DNA of 64,000 bases from Patella vulgata (lineage: Eukaryota > Mollusca > Gastropoda > Patellidae): NCBI RefSeq assembly GCF_932274485.2, contig NC_065882.2:29530890-29594889 (forward strand), in the 5' to 3' direction. Below are positions 34,671 to 45,845 of the stretch, one piece after another; within the stretch, counting starts at the first letter, position 1; every line of letters starts with the position of its first letter. The translations under genes were made by a program, and so were the position numbers. The notes below the pieces were generated by a model, which ran no database searches, was not told where the DNA came from, and saw nothing but the letters and a program-made list of their open reading frames with translations.

Positions 34671-34818
34671 TGTTGTATGAACCTAGTTCTATATTTAGCA
34701 GACGCTTTATTGTACTGGTCACGTGATATGCTATTGTTTTATGCGCAACTGTCATGTACCATGCTTGCAGACGAATAAAGATGTAGACACAAAATCTCTC
34801 GTTTCTACCAACACAACA
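34671..34818 (+). repeat. 3' LTR of the gypsy element
   Basis: 148 bp, identical by eye to the 5' LTR. It is preceded by AAAACAAAAAGGGA (polypurine tract) and followed by GCAAC. Confidence 0.93.
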
Positions 34819-35234
34819 GCAACTAAAGAAAGCAAAGCGGTTATGCAATGAAGGCTTTGTTCGAGATATTAAATTTAATAAGGTACATGATGAGGCGGGA
34901 CATTGTTATATCCAGGCCAAGTTTTTGCCATCTATGAAGCAAACCATTCAAATTGGGAATTGTGGAAATACAGATAAATTTTATACATTGCATGTGTGTA
35001 TTATTCCAAAGACAGGTCATATTCTGAGTGCAAAGTGCAACTGTAAGGCAGGAAGTGTATGACTATGTGCTCATGCAGGTGCTCTACTTTACACACTGGT
35101 CAAGATCAAAAATGCATGCACATCAAATGAGTGTACATGGGACAGACCAAGAACATTACAAAAAAAACCCAAGTCCAAAAAGGGTTTACGATATAAACTT
35201 TGTAAAGACTGAAAATAGGTGGAAAAGGTGATTT

Positions 35235-36453
35235 TGAGATTATGATTATACATTTGATTTTAATGGTTTTTCAAGTAGATCTCATCATTCTTCTCACAAA
35301 ACTTTTTACAGATTCAAAATCGGATGAATTTTTTTTTTTTATGGAGGCTCAAAGTTGCGATTTTTGACTTTTCGTCGAAGGAAGGTTTTTCAACGCCTTG
35401 AAAAAGTCATTTTTGGTGTTTTTTGCGATGTCATATTTCATTTCATAGCAAACCTATCAAAAATGTAGATGAAAATTCACGAAATACAACTTTAAGGCTA
35501 ATTATGTTTCGATTTTCACATTTTTGTAACAATTACTCTAATTTCCCCAGCAACTCCAAAATACATAGGTTTTCTCAAAAATTCTATTTTGTCAAAGTGA
35601 TTTTGGTCAATTTTTTCATCAAAAATTGTTCTGTCCATGTTATATCTGAAGCGCGGGAATATGAGTCACTTGTGTCAACACAGTCGCCCTTGCAAAATGC
35701 GTGGAAATAAATGGAATTAACTATTATTAGGCAAATCCTTTATTCATATAACATAACGCTTACTTCATAAATGAACATTCAGTTGCATTTCGACGTAATT
35801 TACCGCGAATATGGGTCTTGGGAACTTGAAATACAGGTTTTTTTCGCCGTGTCTTATGACGTCATAACACGAAAACTACGAGATTTATTCGTCCACAAAA
35901 TGTCACGTTGTATACCATTTTCAAGTGCTCGGCGGCAGCACTTAATTTGCTCCGATTGTATTGATTTTAATAGCATCGTAACAGCAAAAAAAAAAAGGAA
36001 CGTTCGTTCGGTCAGGGGTGGAATCTTGACAAATTGCCTCATAAAAAGTGAGTGAATTGTTTTTTCAACTTGAAAAATATACATCGTATTTTTAAATGCC
36101 AACATTCCACCCCGTCCGATTCAAAGGTAGTTCAATTATCTTTCTAATGGTATCAAATTGAAAAAAATATATTAATAATAAGAACTGCCGCCGAGCACTT
36201 GAAATGGGGTACCCCTGTTTCAAAACGTGACAAAAAATTTTACCGTAACGTCAAAACACGCAAAATTGATGTTTTTCAACTTACGTTTATGAAATTAATA
36301 ATATGATCAGGTTCATAAAAAATATATCAAACAAACCAATAAGAAATTGGCTTTCAAAATATGTTAAAAATATTGCAAAATATTAAATGGCGACTATGTG
36401 ACCTTAAGTTTAAAAAAGGTTACAAATTAGGAAAAAAACACTTTCTTCCAACA
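35235..36453. other. Intron-like stretch with an inverted repeat
   Basis: AT-rich sequence between the two exon remnants, closed by an acceptor-like TTCTTCCAACAG. It contains inverted arms at about 35900-35938 and 36183-36230: AAGTGCTCGGCGGCAG is matched by CTGCCGCCGAGCACTT, with weaker pairing outward through GTCACGTT. This may be a decayed MITE. Confidence 0.45.
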
Positions 36454-36857
36454 GGCAATGGAGTTGTGACACCTACCTACTGAAAAGGATAAGATTGTTG
36501 AAAAGGTGAAGTCATACCCAGGTATCTACAATGCAGGACCACATAAAGATTGCTCATTTTTAGACGACATTTTAGATTGTCTTAAGGATGTTCAACCTCA
36601 TGCAGTCATATACCAGACATTGAGGGGTGATGATTTAAAAATAGGCTCATTTTTGTCTACATATCAGCCACCTTTCATGTATGTGGACAGTGCTGACTTG
36701 AAATCAGATATGTGTACTGATGTCTTTCGGTCATTCTTGGACAACATTACAACGATCGACACGGGGCCAGGGTTCTAATCAAAACTGGTTGGAGGCTAGG
36801 CATTGCCTAATAACAGCATCTGTGATGGGGGAAGTGTGTCGTAGGACTAAAGTTGCA

Positions 36858-37188
36858 TCAGTCCTGCTTACCTTGAGAAGAAAATGCCCATTACGAACTA
36901 AGTGAAGGTAATGATGTAATGAAACTATAAACCAAGTTTCATCACTCCCACTTAATTAGAACTAAAGTTCTTGTGTCCCAAAGCATCAACCAATCAAATT
37001 GCTTATCTCTGCTTACCCTAAGCAGAAAATGCTCATCTTCAAACTTCATCAAGGCACTGACTTAATAAAACACCTACACATTCTAGCTCAATTAGGAGAG
37101 TTATTGTGTCCCAAAAAGTGTGATGGACAGACGGACGGACCGACCCATTTTAATAGTCCCCTGCTTTCTTCGAAAGGCGGGGAACAAT
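36858..37188 (+). mobile_element. Family C element, 3' part with terminal hairpin
   Basis: Two core monomers, an ACGG-type microsatellite (about 37128-37145) and a terminal hairpin at 37156-37185: GTCCCCTGCTTTC, loop TTC, GAAAGGCGGGGAAC. The GGCGGGGA arm is the inverse of GTCCCCCGCC in the 5' module at 12023 and 17636. This is the only family C 3' end in the window. Confidence 0.75.
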
Positions 37189-37189
37189 A

Positions 37190-38815
37190 AACATATATTT
37201 TAAGTTCCATCAAGATCAGATAAAAATTGTGAATTCTAGAGGATGCACAACCTTGATATATTACATACTTTTACACTATCTGCGTACAAGTAGCAGCAAG
37301 TTTGTCGGGCAGTTTCGGTCTGATTTTCACCAAATTCAAACTCAACCATCATTAGGGTGTAATGGTGATATATTTAAATGTTTTTATTAAATACGATAAA
37401 AATTGTGACCTCTTGAAGTTCTACAAGCTAAAAGATACGTTTCTCGGCCCAAGCTAAGTCGTTTGGGCAGTCAACAAGGGTTGTCGCATATTTTTTTCTT
37501 TTGTCGATAATGAATACATTTACAGCACACAAGAAACTGATTAAGAGTAACTATCAGATATCAGATATAAACAGGGATATAACTTCATTTGGAAACACAT
37601 AAGCAACATTTTGCTTGTTGATTTCAAATGAACAAGCAGAAATGTGAAAGGACAGACACGCGGACTGACAGGGACAATGACAATATACGTCCAAATGCAA
37701 GAGATGGATAGAGAACAAGCCAAAAACAAACAGGATTTTTTGTACAATCAGGAGCAATAATCCAGAAAGTTATGGTCTGAAATGCGCAAATATCAAAAGG
37801 GACTGAGATCATTGGGATATAAAGTATGTTTTAAGTTTCATCAAAATCGGATAAAAATTGTGACCTCTAAAGGGTCCACAACCTTCATAGCATACTTTTA
37901 CACATTTTGTCGGGCAGTTTCATTTCGATTTTCCCGAAATTCGAATTCAACCTTCATTATGGTGGAATGGTGATATATTTAAACAGTTTTTTAAAATCGG
38001 AAAAAATTGTGACCTCTAGAGAATCTGCATGCTAAAAATGCGATTTTTCGAACAATCGGGAGCTATAATCCAAGAAGTTACGTTCGGATATACGCGATTA
38101 TCAAAAGTAACCAAGTTTTTTTTTAAATCAGATAAAAATTGTGACCTCTACATGGACCGAAAACTAAGAAAGTGATTTTTTGTACATTTAAGGGCCATAA
38201 TTCAGGAAGATACAATCCGATACGCGCGACTATCGAAAGAAACCAAGATCTTTGGGTTATAAACATCTATTTCATGTTTGCCAGATGTTTACACTATTTG
38301 CGTACGAGGGGCGGCAATTTTGTCCAGCAGTTTTTGCCCGATTTTCAACAAACATGATGGTGTAACAGTGATATATTCGAACGTTTTTTTAAATCGAATA
38401 AAAATTGTGACCTCTAGAGGGACCACAAGCTAAAAACGCGATTTTTCGTACAATCGGAGGCCATCATTCAGGAAGTTACGATTCGATATGCGCGAATATT
38501 GAAAGGAACCAAGATCTTTGGGTTTCATCAAAATCGGATCAAAATTGTGATATACAATATTTTGACACTATTTGCGAACGAGGGTCGGCCATTTTGTCCG
38601 TCAGTTTCAGGCCGATTTTTACGAAATTCGAACTCAAGCATTCCTGGGGTGTAACGGTGATATATTCACACGTTTTTTTCAATCGGATAAAAATCGTGAC
38701 CTCAATGGGGTCCACAAACTAAAAACGCGATTTTTTGTACACTCAGGAGCCATAATTCAGGAAGTTATGGTCCGATATGGGCAAATATCGAAAGAAACCT
38801 GAGATCTGTGGGTTG
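37190..38815 (+). repeat. Mosaic of family B and family A pieces
   Basis: Diverged family B units throughout. At 37440-37560 lies a family A 5' module (TCGTTTGGGCAGTCAACAAG), and at 37680-37712 a 3' module (GACAATATACGTCCA) is fused to family B 5' sequence (GAGATGGATAGAGAACAAGC). These joints show repeated insertion or unequal exchange between elements. Confidence 0.65.
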
Positions 38816-41610
38816 AGTTGAGCGTGTAGGCTGCTCCTCAAGTGCTCTGTGTTTTTTTCTATTTTTATGTCTGTTCAAGTAGCTTTTATGTTGTTATTTT
38901 TGTACCAGAACACGTGTCTGAGATTGGTGCATATGGTGAGGAACTTTTAGATTCAATTTAACTGGGTATTTATGTGTTTTTTGGAGAAAACTATTTGGAT
39001 ATTTCTGGAAGGTAAATAATACTCAGTATAAAATTGAAATGACCAGTGGAATATTGACTTTGGAGATTAGTGGTCTTAACTATGTTGGTTAACAGTGAAT
39101 ATAATTCACATGATAACCTTATCAGATATACTCGTCTTCAACTCTTACAACTTAAAGGGACTGTTCCACTAAAAGACAATAAATTATACCTGGATATCAA
39201 AACAGCAGTGCCCTCAATATTAAAATATAAGATCACTCGACGTAGAAAATGGTCAAAAATACCAAGTTTAATTTCTTCTTATCGCTACAATGATCATCAT
39301 ACTGAAAGCCAACCTAGCAATATAAATCTTGCAAATTCTATTGTAATATCTCCCATAGAGAGTGTCCAGCCTCTAAGACGTACTAAGAATTCTCCTAGAC
39401 GCATTCAGTTGGATAATTTAGTAACCATCAATTATTCTTCTTCCTATCACCTCCCGAGTAACACACAACTATCTGTCTGGAACGCCAGATCAGTATGCAA
39501 CAAGCTTCCTGTCATATGCTCCTCTATATTCAGTCAGAAAATAGATATTTTCATTATCACTGAAACATGGTTGAGTGAAAATGCCAAGCAGCAAACAGGT
39601 ATGGGAGAATTTAAGTCACTACTTTCGGGATATCACTTCATCAGTAATCCTCGTCGGAATCGCAAAGGCGGAGGAGTTGGTGTTATTGTTCGTCAGGGGC
39701 TCAAGGTTCAGATTAATAGGGGCGTTTGCTATGAGTCATTTGAACACTTAGACGTAAATATCTCCATGAAATTAAACGTGATCCATCTCATTAACATTTA
39801 TAGACCCCCTCAGTCAAAAAACAACGGTAATTCGACACAAAAGTTCCTTCTGGAGTTTTCCTCCTTTCTAGAATCTGCAATAATATCTAGTGGAATACTT
39901 CTAATAACAGGGGACTTCAATCTTCACTTTCAAGATCATACTATTTCGGACGTTAAACAGTTTAAAAACATTCTTGATTCATTTGGGCTAGTGCAGCATA
40001 TTCATGTTCCTACTCATGAGAAAGGCCACACCTTGGACTTGGTAATCACGAGAGCCTCCGAGAACTATTTCAGCCGTTTCAATGTAGATTTCTCCCTCCC
40101 GTCAGATCATGGTGTTATTAACTTCTTTTGTGAGTTGACCAAGCCTTGTTCACAAAACATTGCATGTGTCTCCAAAAACTTTCGCTCGGTTACTCCCGCA
40201 CAATTTGCATCATCTATAGAAAATCATATCCTATCACAACCAGAAAATGCATCTGTCCACGAACTCGTTGATGAGTACAATGCCAAACTATCATTGGTGC
40301 TCGATGAACTGGCTCCAACCAACTTCGTTCGGCTGAGAGAAAATGGAAGCAGGATAATCTTCGAATTCACAAGCAAATCTTCCTTGAAAAGCGCGCCGAG
40401 TATAATCATCTCACCAATCAAACGAAGGTAGAGTACTTCAGGTCACGCATTGAAAATTCTGATCAACGTCAACTTTTCTCTGAAATTTACAACATGACTG
40501 GTGATAAATCGATTTGCAGTACACTTCCAGATCACACTGATCCCGTAGAACTCGCACAAAAGTTTGCGGACTTCTTCACAAACAAGATTGATACGCTACG
40601 CTCCAAATTTACAGATATTGCTGCTGACAACGAACATTCAAACCTTGGTCATCTTTTTCCCAGTTTCTTTAATGTGTCATCGAACTATGTTTTACGTTTG
40701 CTGAAATCGATGAAACCTAAGTCATGCGAGCTTGACCCAATCCCAACATATCTTCTCAAGCTAGCTTGTCGAGCACTGTTCCATACATTACTAGGGTGAT
40801 CAACGCTTCTCTTGCAGAGGGTGTGTTTCCGTCCTCTGAAAAGTGTGCGATTGTCAGACCACTCGTGAAAAAACAAGGACTTAATCCAAATGAACTAAAA
40901 AATTACCGACCTGTGTCCAATATCAAGTCGATAAGTATTTATCCGATAACTCCATGTACTGCAAGTTCCAATCGGCATATCGCAGATTCCATTCCACTGA
41001 GACTGCTCTGGTAAAAGTTTTTAATGACATTTTAATCTCATTGGACAATCATCACGAGGTCGTTCTGGTAATGCTTGACCATTCCATTCTATTACAACGT
41101 TTGCATAGACGCTTCGGATTCAGTTGTAAAGCCCTTTCTTGGTTTGAAACTTACTTAGTCGGCAGAACACAATCTGTGAAAGTAGGCTCTGCATCATCAG
41201 AAACGTCATTATTAAAATATGGCGTCCCGCAAGGCAGTGTGTTAGGTACGGTTTTGTTCAGTCTGTACTGCACACCACCTGAGGACATTATAAATCAGCA
41301 TGGCCTTGACTTTATGGTTTACGCTGACGACACTCAGATCTATTTTTCATTTAAATCCGGTGAACTGTGTACTACTTCAGTAGAAAAATGTGTAGATGAA
41401 ATCAGGGCATGGATGGCAGCAAACAGACTTGTACTTAACGACGGCAAGACAGAGGTCATACATTTTTATTCTAAATTTCGTAATCAGTCTATTTTAAACA
41501 ATGTTCGTATTGGTAGTGAATCTGTACATCCTGTTAATAGTGTTAGAAATCTTGGTTTTAATCTTGACAAGGTATGCTCATTGTCGTCACTATGGAAGCC
41601 TATTACGACC
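38816..41610 (+). mobile_element. L2-like LINE 3, decayed, 3' end lost
   Basis: Endonuclease and RT of the L2 group in the normal order. The 3' end of the ORF and the UTR are missing: at about 41600 the sequence passes into a TCTCG minisatellite. The 5' edge is approximate and follows family B repeats. Confidence 0.8.
39070..41600 (+). pseudogene. LINE 3 ORF2: endonuclease and reverse transcriptase, broken
   Basis: The first 453 codons are open. They hold an N-terminal region typical of L2 (YTRLQLLQLKGTVP) and an endonuclease with ITETWLS, GGGVGVIV, IYRPPQS, GDFNLH, GHTLDLVITR and SDHG. Frameshifts near 40350 and 40785 follow. In the RT two internal deletions remove the segment between SNIKS and KYLSDNSMYCKFQSAY near 40930, and the one between VMLD and HSILLQRL near 41080. 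The second deletion takes out the first catalytic Asp region. GVPQGSVLGT and VYADDTQIYF remain. It was clearly dead before the minisatellite junction formed. Confidence 0.85.
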
Positions 41611-41624
41611 ATTTCAGAATCTCG

Positions 41625-42640
41625 TCTTCTCGCCCTCGACTTCTCGCCTTTGAAAAACCTTGTCTTCTCGCCTTTGGGTTAATCTCGTCCTCTCGTGTTC
41701 TCGCTCCCTCGCTTCGTCACAAGACGAGGAAATAGGGCGAGAATACGAGGATCTCGCCACGAGAACACAAGATTACTTTCACCTCGACTTCTCACTCCCT
41801 TGTCCCTCGACTTCTCGCTCCCTCGTGTTCTCGCCTTTGAAAAACCTCGTGTTCTTGCACTCTCGCCCTCGTCTTCACGCCCTTGACTTCTCGCCCTCGA
41901 CTTCTTGTCTTCTTGTGTTCTCGCCTTTGAAAAACCTCGTCTTCTCGCCTTAGGGTTAATCTCGTCATCTCGTGTTCTCGCTCCCTCACTTCGTCACAAT
42001 CTCGTCTTCTCGTGTTCTCGCCTCAGAAGACGAGAAGACGAGGAAATAGGGCGGGAATACGAGGATCTCGCCCCGAGAACACGAGATTACTTTCACCTCG
42101 ACTTCGCGCTCCCTTGTCCCTCGACTTCTCGCTCCCTCGTGTTCTCGCCTTTGAAAAACCTTGTGTTCTCGCACTCGTCTTCTCACCCTCGACTTCTCGT
42201 CTTCTGGTGTTCTCGCCTTTGGGTTAATCTCGTCCTCTCGTGTTCTCGCTCACTCGTTTCGTCACAATCTCGACTTCTTGTCTTCTCGCCTCAGAAAACG
42301 AGAAAACGAGGAAATAGGGAAAGAATACGAGGATCTCGCCCCGAGAACACGAGATTACTTTCACCTTGACTTCTCGCTCCCTTGTCCCTCGACTTCTCGC
42401 TCCCTCGTGTTCTCACCTTTGAAAAACCTTGTGTTCTCGCACTCTCGCCCTCGTCTTCTCGCCCTCAACTTCTCGTCTTCTCGCCCTCAACTTCTCGTCT
42501 TCTGGTGTTCTCGCCTTTGAAAAACCTTGTCTTCTCGTGTTCTCGCCTTTGGGTTAATCTCGTCCTCTCGTGTTCTCGTTCCCTCGCTTCGTCACAATCT
42601 CGACTTCTCGTCTTCTCGTGTTCTCGCCTCAGAAGTGCAG
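41625..42640 (+). repeat. TCTCG-rich higher-order minisatellite
   Basis: About 1 kb built from short TCTCGTCT/CTCGTGTT-like words in a higher-order unit. The mark GGGTTAATCTCGTC occurs near 41677, 41953, 42221 and 42551, spacings of roughly 270-330 bp. Each unit contains both TCTCGTGTTCTC and its exact inverse GAGAACACGAGA, so it can fold back. The plus strand is strongly pyrimidine-rich. Frames of 97-154 codons across it are artefacts. Confidence 0.85.
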
Positions 42641-42844
42641 TTTATACGCATGTCCACTGACTACCGTATCGGCATTTATATTTGGACATGGATTATAATA
42701 AACGGAAATGTTTGAAGTTCTAGAAAATTTAATAGTCCTAAACAATTTTAATCTCTTCTTGCACTGATAGTATTGTATTATGTAATAGATTTTAAGTCTT
42801 CAGTCGAATCTATCTTTGCTCTCTATCTTCAATTACCTTCATCG

Positions 42845-43588
42845 GGTTTTTTGATGCGTGGACTTGTCAGTGCTGTAGGATGTAGAGCCTGAAAAAGGAA
42901 CAACGTATAGTCGTTCTAATGGGATTAAAAGAACGAGGTCCCGTGCCCAGAATCGAAATGTAGTTGGCTCTACGGTGGCCCAGTGAGTAGGACGTTTGCT
43001 TTCTAACTTCATCAAAGTTCATCGTGATTTTTCTGGCGATGGAATACAAATAACCGAGATCCTGTGTCCGGAATCTAAATGAAGTGTGAGCTACGATGGC
43101 TCAGTGAGTAGGACGTTTGCTCTCTTACTTCATCAAAGTTCTCCTGGATTTTTCGGTCGGGGTTCCTACTTGTCAGTGGTATAGTCCTTTGAATGGTATA
43201 AATAAAAAACGAGGTTCCTTGTCCGAAATCGAAATGTGAAGTGGGGGCTACGTTGGCTCAGTGAGCAGCACGTTTGCTCTCTAACTTCATCAAAGTTCAT
43301 CGTGATTTTTCTGGCGATGTCCACCCTTGTCAGTGGTGTAGGGCAGAGAGCCTGGCAAGAGACAACATATAATCGTTCGGATTAAATAAAAATAACCGAG
43401 GAACCATGTCCGGAAACTAAATGAAGTAGGAGCTACGGTGGGTCAGTGAGTGGGACGTTTGCTCTCTTACTTCAGTGGTGTAGGAGGAAAGCCCTCGCAA
43501 GGGACCACGTATAGTCGTTCAGATGGCATGAAAAAAATGAAGTGGGAATTAGGGTGGCTCAGTGAGTAGGACGTGTGCTCTCTAAAGT
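42845..43588 (+). repeat. Tandem cluster of SINE 2-like units
   Basis: About five diverged, partly truncated copies follow head to tail. Each has a CTACGGTGGCTCAGTGAGTA-like head with GGACGTTTGCTCTC, CATCAAAGTTCATCGTGATT and TTGTCAGTGGTGTAGGG. Heads fall near 42973, 43091, 43248, 43433 and 43550. The head is a tRNA-like A-box region; the B-box part is mostly lost. Confidence 0.7.
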
Positions 43589-43590
43589 TC

Positions 43591-43835
43591 GGAGCCACGG
43601 TGGTTAAGTGGGTAAGACGCTGGCTTACTAAACTGGAGGTCACGTGTTCGATCCCTGCATTGGCCGAGAAAGTTCATCGGGGTTTTCCGATGTGGTTTCT
43701 CCTTGTCAGTGGTACAGGGCGGAGGGCTTAGCAAGGACAGCTGTCTAGTTGTTCGGATGGGACGGAAAACCGAGGCTATCAATTGGCGTGCACGTAATTG
43801 GCAGTTTGAATTCGATATAAGCAGAGGCCTTGAAG
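43591..43835 (+). mobile_element. SINE 2 copy, tRNA-derived
   Basis: It begins GGAGCCACGGTGGTTAAGTG (A-box region) with the B-box TGTTCGATCCC at 43645-43655, then GAGAAAGTTCATCGGGGTTT and ATTCGATATAAGCAGAGGCC. The 3' tail is missing here. It is nearly collinear with the full minus-strand copy at 47183-47550. Confidence 0.8.
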
Positions 43836-43984
43836 TGGGACCTACGGTGCATCGGGATTTTTCTGGAGATGTCCTCCCTTGTCAGTTGTATAGGATGGAG
43901 GACGGGGGGGGGGGGGCTGGCAACGGATAACGTGTAGTCGTTCAGGTGGGACAAAAAACCGGGGTCCCGTGTACACATTGGCAT

Positions 43985-44160
43985 CTGTCATTGAGTCAAG
44001 TGACTTGGTTTCGATTCGCCGCTTGACGTGACAATCGTGTGGGTTTTCTCCGGGTTCTCCGGATTCCCCCCACTGCTAAAGACCCGTAAACGCAAGCAAA
44101 TTATTGAAATAAAATTGTTAGTCCTGGAATGACCTGGTTTGTGCTTCTCTTTCACACTCA
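43985..44160 (+). mobile_element. SINE 1 copy, 5' truncated
   Basis: B-box-like GGTTTCGATTCGCCGC, the GGGTTTTCTCCGGGTTCTCC block, CACTGCTAAAGACCC and ATTATTGAAATAAAATTG are present, but the GGACGTTAAAC tail is degenerate. Confidence 0.7.
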
Positions 44161-44164
44161 TTGG

Positions 44165-44272
44165 TGTCCAGGTACAAGAACCCTTTCCCGTTAGAATTCG
44201 AAATAAGAGTAGGCCCTCGTAGCACACTGCATGACGTATATTCGCTTTCATTAGCTCAGTTGGAGAAGAACA
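44165..44272 (+). repeat. SINE 2 3'-part fragment
   Basis: GAATTCGAAATAAGAGTAGG to TTAGCTCAGTTGGAGAAGAACAG matches the 3' part of the SINE 2 copy at 47183-47550. Confidence 0.55.
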
Positions 44273-44460
44273 GTATGGGTTTTGGTAGCCAAATGGTTAA
44301 CGCATTCGCATTTGATCATAAGGACTGTCATTGAATCAACTGGCGGGGTATCGATTCCCCGCTTGAACATGTCAAGGGATAGGTCGCCTGTCGAACCACG
44401 TGGGTTTTTTTCCGGGTCCTGAAAGTGTGCAGTCTGGTAGTTGATTCTGTGAAATAAATA
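44273..44460 (+). mobile_element. SINE 1 head, 3' truncated
   Basis: A-box TAGCCAAATGGTTAACGC and B-box GGTATCGATTCCCC, then TAGGTCGCCTGTCGAACCAC and the GGGTTTTTTTCCGGGTCCT block. After this it changes to unrelated sequence (GTGCAGTCTGGTAGTTG...), which recurs near 45975. Confidence 0.7.
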
Positions 44461-44536
44461 ACATTTTGCCACCAAGGCTCATTTAGGTGGTTTTGATGCA
44501 GCCTGAACGTACCCTTTGGTTTGTCCCGAATCCGAA

Positions 44537-45080
44537 AAATGAGAACTTTGCGGTGATATCTATATCAATAAAATCAAGTTGTGTATGTATGTAGGTAGGT
44601 ATGGATGTATGGATGTTCGCCCATCACGCTTCGTGGTGATGAGAACTTTGCGGTGATATCTATATAAATAAAATCTAAGTGTGTATGGGTGTGTGTATGT
44701 ATCTTTGTATGTATTTTCGCCCATCACGCTTCGTCGCCGCGCTCTACCACCCACTCATTATTATGTGGTATTAAATTAACCATCATCACAACATGAATGT
44801 TTTAGGCCATTGAATTCGGGTCCCATGCGAATTGCACTTCGTCGCCGCGCTCCACCCCCACATATCTCGTATCAAATTAAAAAGCACGACCACGTGAATG
44901 TTTTAGGCCATCGAATCTGGGCTCCAGGCGAATTTGGGTCAAGAACGAATTGGGCCTCAGGCGAATTTTGGTTCCGTGCGAATTTGAGCATTGGGCGAAT
45001 ATGGGCCACTGGCAAGTTTGGGCTACGGGCGAACTAGGACCAAGGGCGATTTTAGGCTCCGGGCGAGTTTGGGCACGTGT
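44537..45080. repeat. Nested tandem duplications and a ~24-bp minisatellite
   Basis: Two ~100-bp copies begin GAGAACTTTGCGGTGATATC at about 44541 and 44641. Two ~105-bp copies carry CTTCGTCGCCGCGCTC at about 44733 and 44838. From about 44925 a degenerate 22-24-bp unit (GGGCGAATTTGGG-like) repeats six to seven times. Confidence 0.7.
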
Positions 45081-45191
45081 AAAGCCGGGTCTCCTACGAG
45101 TAATTTGATAATGCATCATAGAAAGGTAATGAACATTGATATGTTCATAACTTATTCATCCGTTAATTCGAAAACATAAACATCTTGGAGC

Positions 45192-45845
45192 CAGGGGCGG
45201 ATTGGGCCATCGGACAAAAAATGAAAAAAATAATTTTGTCCAATTCGTCAAAATAACCTATTTCTGCTGAACATTATATGGGGTTGGGTGGGGGACGGGG
45301 TATTGGACCGGCCATGGAGCTATGATGATCATGTTGTATGTGGCCGGTGGCTTTAACGGGCCGCCACGCCATCACTGGAGTCTGGAATGGGCTGGTATAA
45401 TAGACTTTCTGGGCCGAGTGTGCTGGGTGTGGGCCGGAATTCGGAATCCTGCATTTTTTAATGAAAATATTCCTACTTTTTCAATATCTCTAACTGGTTA
45501 ATCAAATGGTCAAAATTTTCTCAACTAGTCCCATTTTTTAACCAGTTAAATACTCTTGACTCTTGACGATTCAATGATGATACGTTACTTAATAATATGA
45601 CGATATGATAATTTCACAGGTTGATGGTTGTAAATTACTTGCAGGTCGGGGTTTGGGCCTAAATTAATCGATTTATGAGATATACTATTTGACAGAGATT
45701 ATAATCAGATATGCCACCAAATCGCATATTTGAGGTTCATTTTTCAAAATTTTCCCGAGGGAGAGTCCCCGGACCCCCTGTCCGGGCTCCGCGGTCAGTA
45801 AAAGGGGGCCGCTCCGACACGGTTCCCGGCCCCAATCCACCCCTG
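45192..45845. mobile_element. Non-autonomous hAT element (654 bp)
   Basis: The terminal repeats CAGGGGCGGATTGGGCC and GGCCCCAATCCACCCCTG are inverted with two differences. The flanking 8-bp duplication is CTTGGAGC (45184-45191) and CTTAGAGC (45846-45853), one mismatch. CAGGGG termini and 8-bp duplications define hAT elements. It has no transposase frame. The interior has GAGGGAGAGTCCCCGGACCC, a GC-rich block seen in related MITEs. Confidence 0.85.

Larger units (their letters stand above)
30279..34818 (+). mobile_element. Ty3/gypsy LTR retrotransposon, looks whole
   Basis: A 4540-bp element with two 148-bp LTRs that I find identical, a 5-bp duplication GCAAC at 30274-30278 and 34819-34823, a primer-binding site TGGTGTCAGAAG right after the 5' LTR, and a purine-rich tract before the 3' LTR. 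One uninterrupted gag-pol frame fills the interior. The primer site matches the 3' end of animal tRNA-Leu as I remember it. The protein resembles the Mag/C-clade lineage. No breaks are seen; with identical LTRs it is a very recent insertion. It lies inside the exon of the SWIM/YqaJ-type gene. Confidence 0.93.
30166..36850 (+). pseudogene. SWIM zinc finger / YqaJ-type gene remnant, interrupted by an LTR element
   Basis: An acceptor-like AACCATTAG precedes an exon that reads SKGVDSYFIHHKNPVTGERL up to 30278. The same frame resumes at 34819 after the gypsy element with KKAKRLCNEGFVRDIKFNKV and a SWIM-type CxC...CxH finger (CNCKAGS, then CAHAGALLY). In the finger a TGA stands at 35060-35062, and a frameshift follows before NPSPKRVYDINFVK near 35200. 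A second exon at about 36454-36850 reads YPGIYNAGPHKDCSFLDD and, after a frameshift near 36770, WLEARHCLITASVMGEVC, the start of a YqaJ-type nuclease domain. It is then cut by family C repeats. SWIM plus YqaJ proteins form large, poorly understood families in molluscs and cnidarians. This could be a host gene copy or part of a mobile element. Confidence 0.6.

Noticed and set aside
41792-42660. Ser/Arg/Leu-rich proteins up to 154 residues on both strands
   Set aside because: These are low-complexity translations of the TCTCG minisatellite.
43591-43660. A tRNA gene at the SINE 2 head
   Set aside because: Same reason: polymerase III boxes without a cloverleaf, and repeated at 47183-47550.
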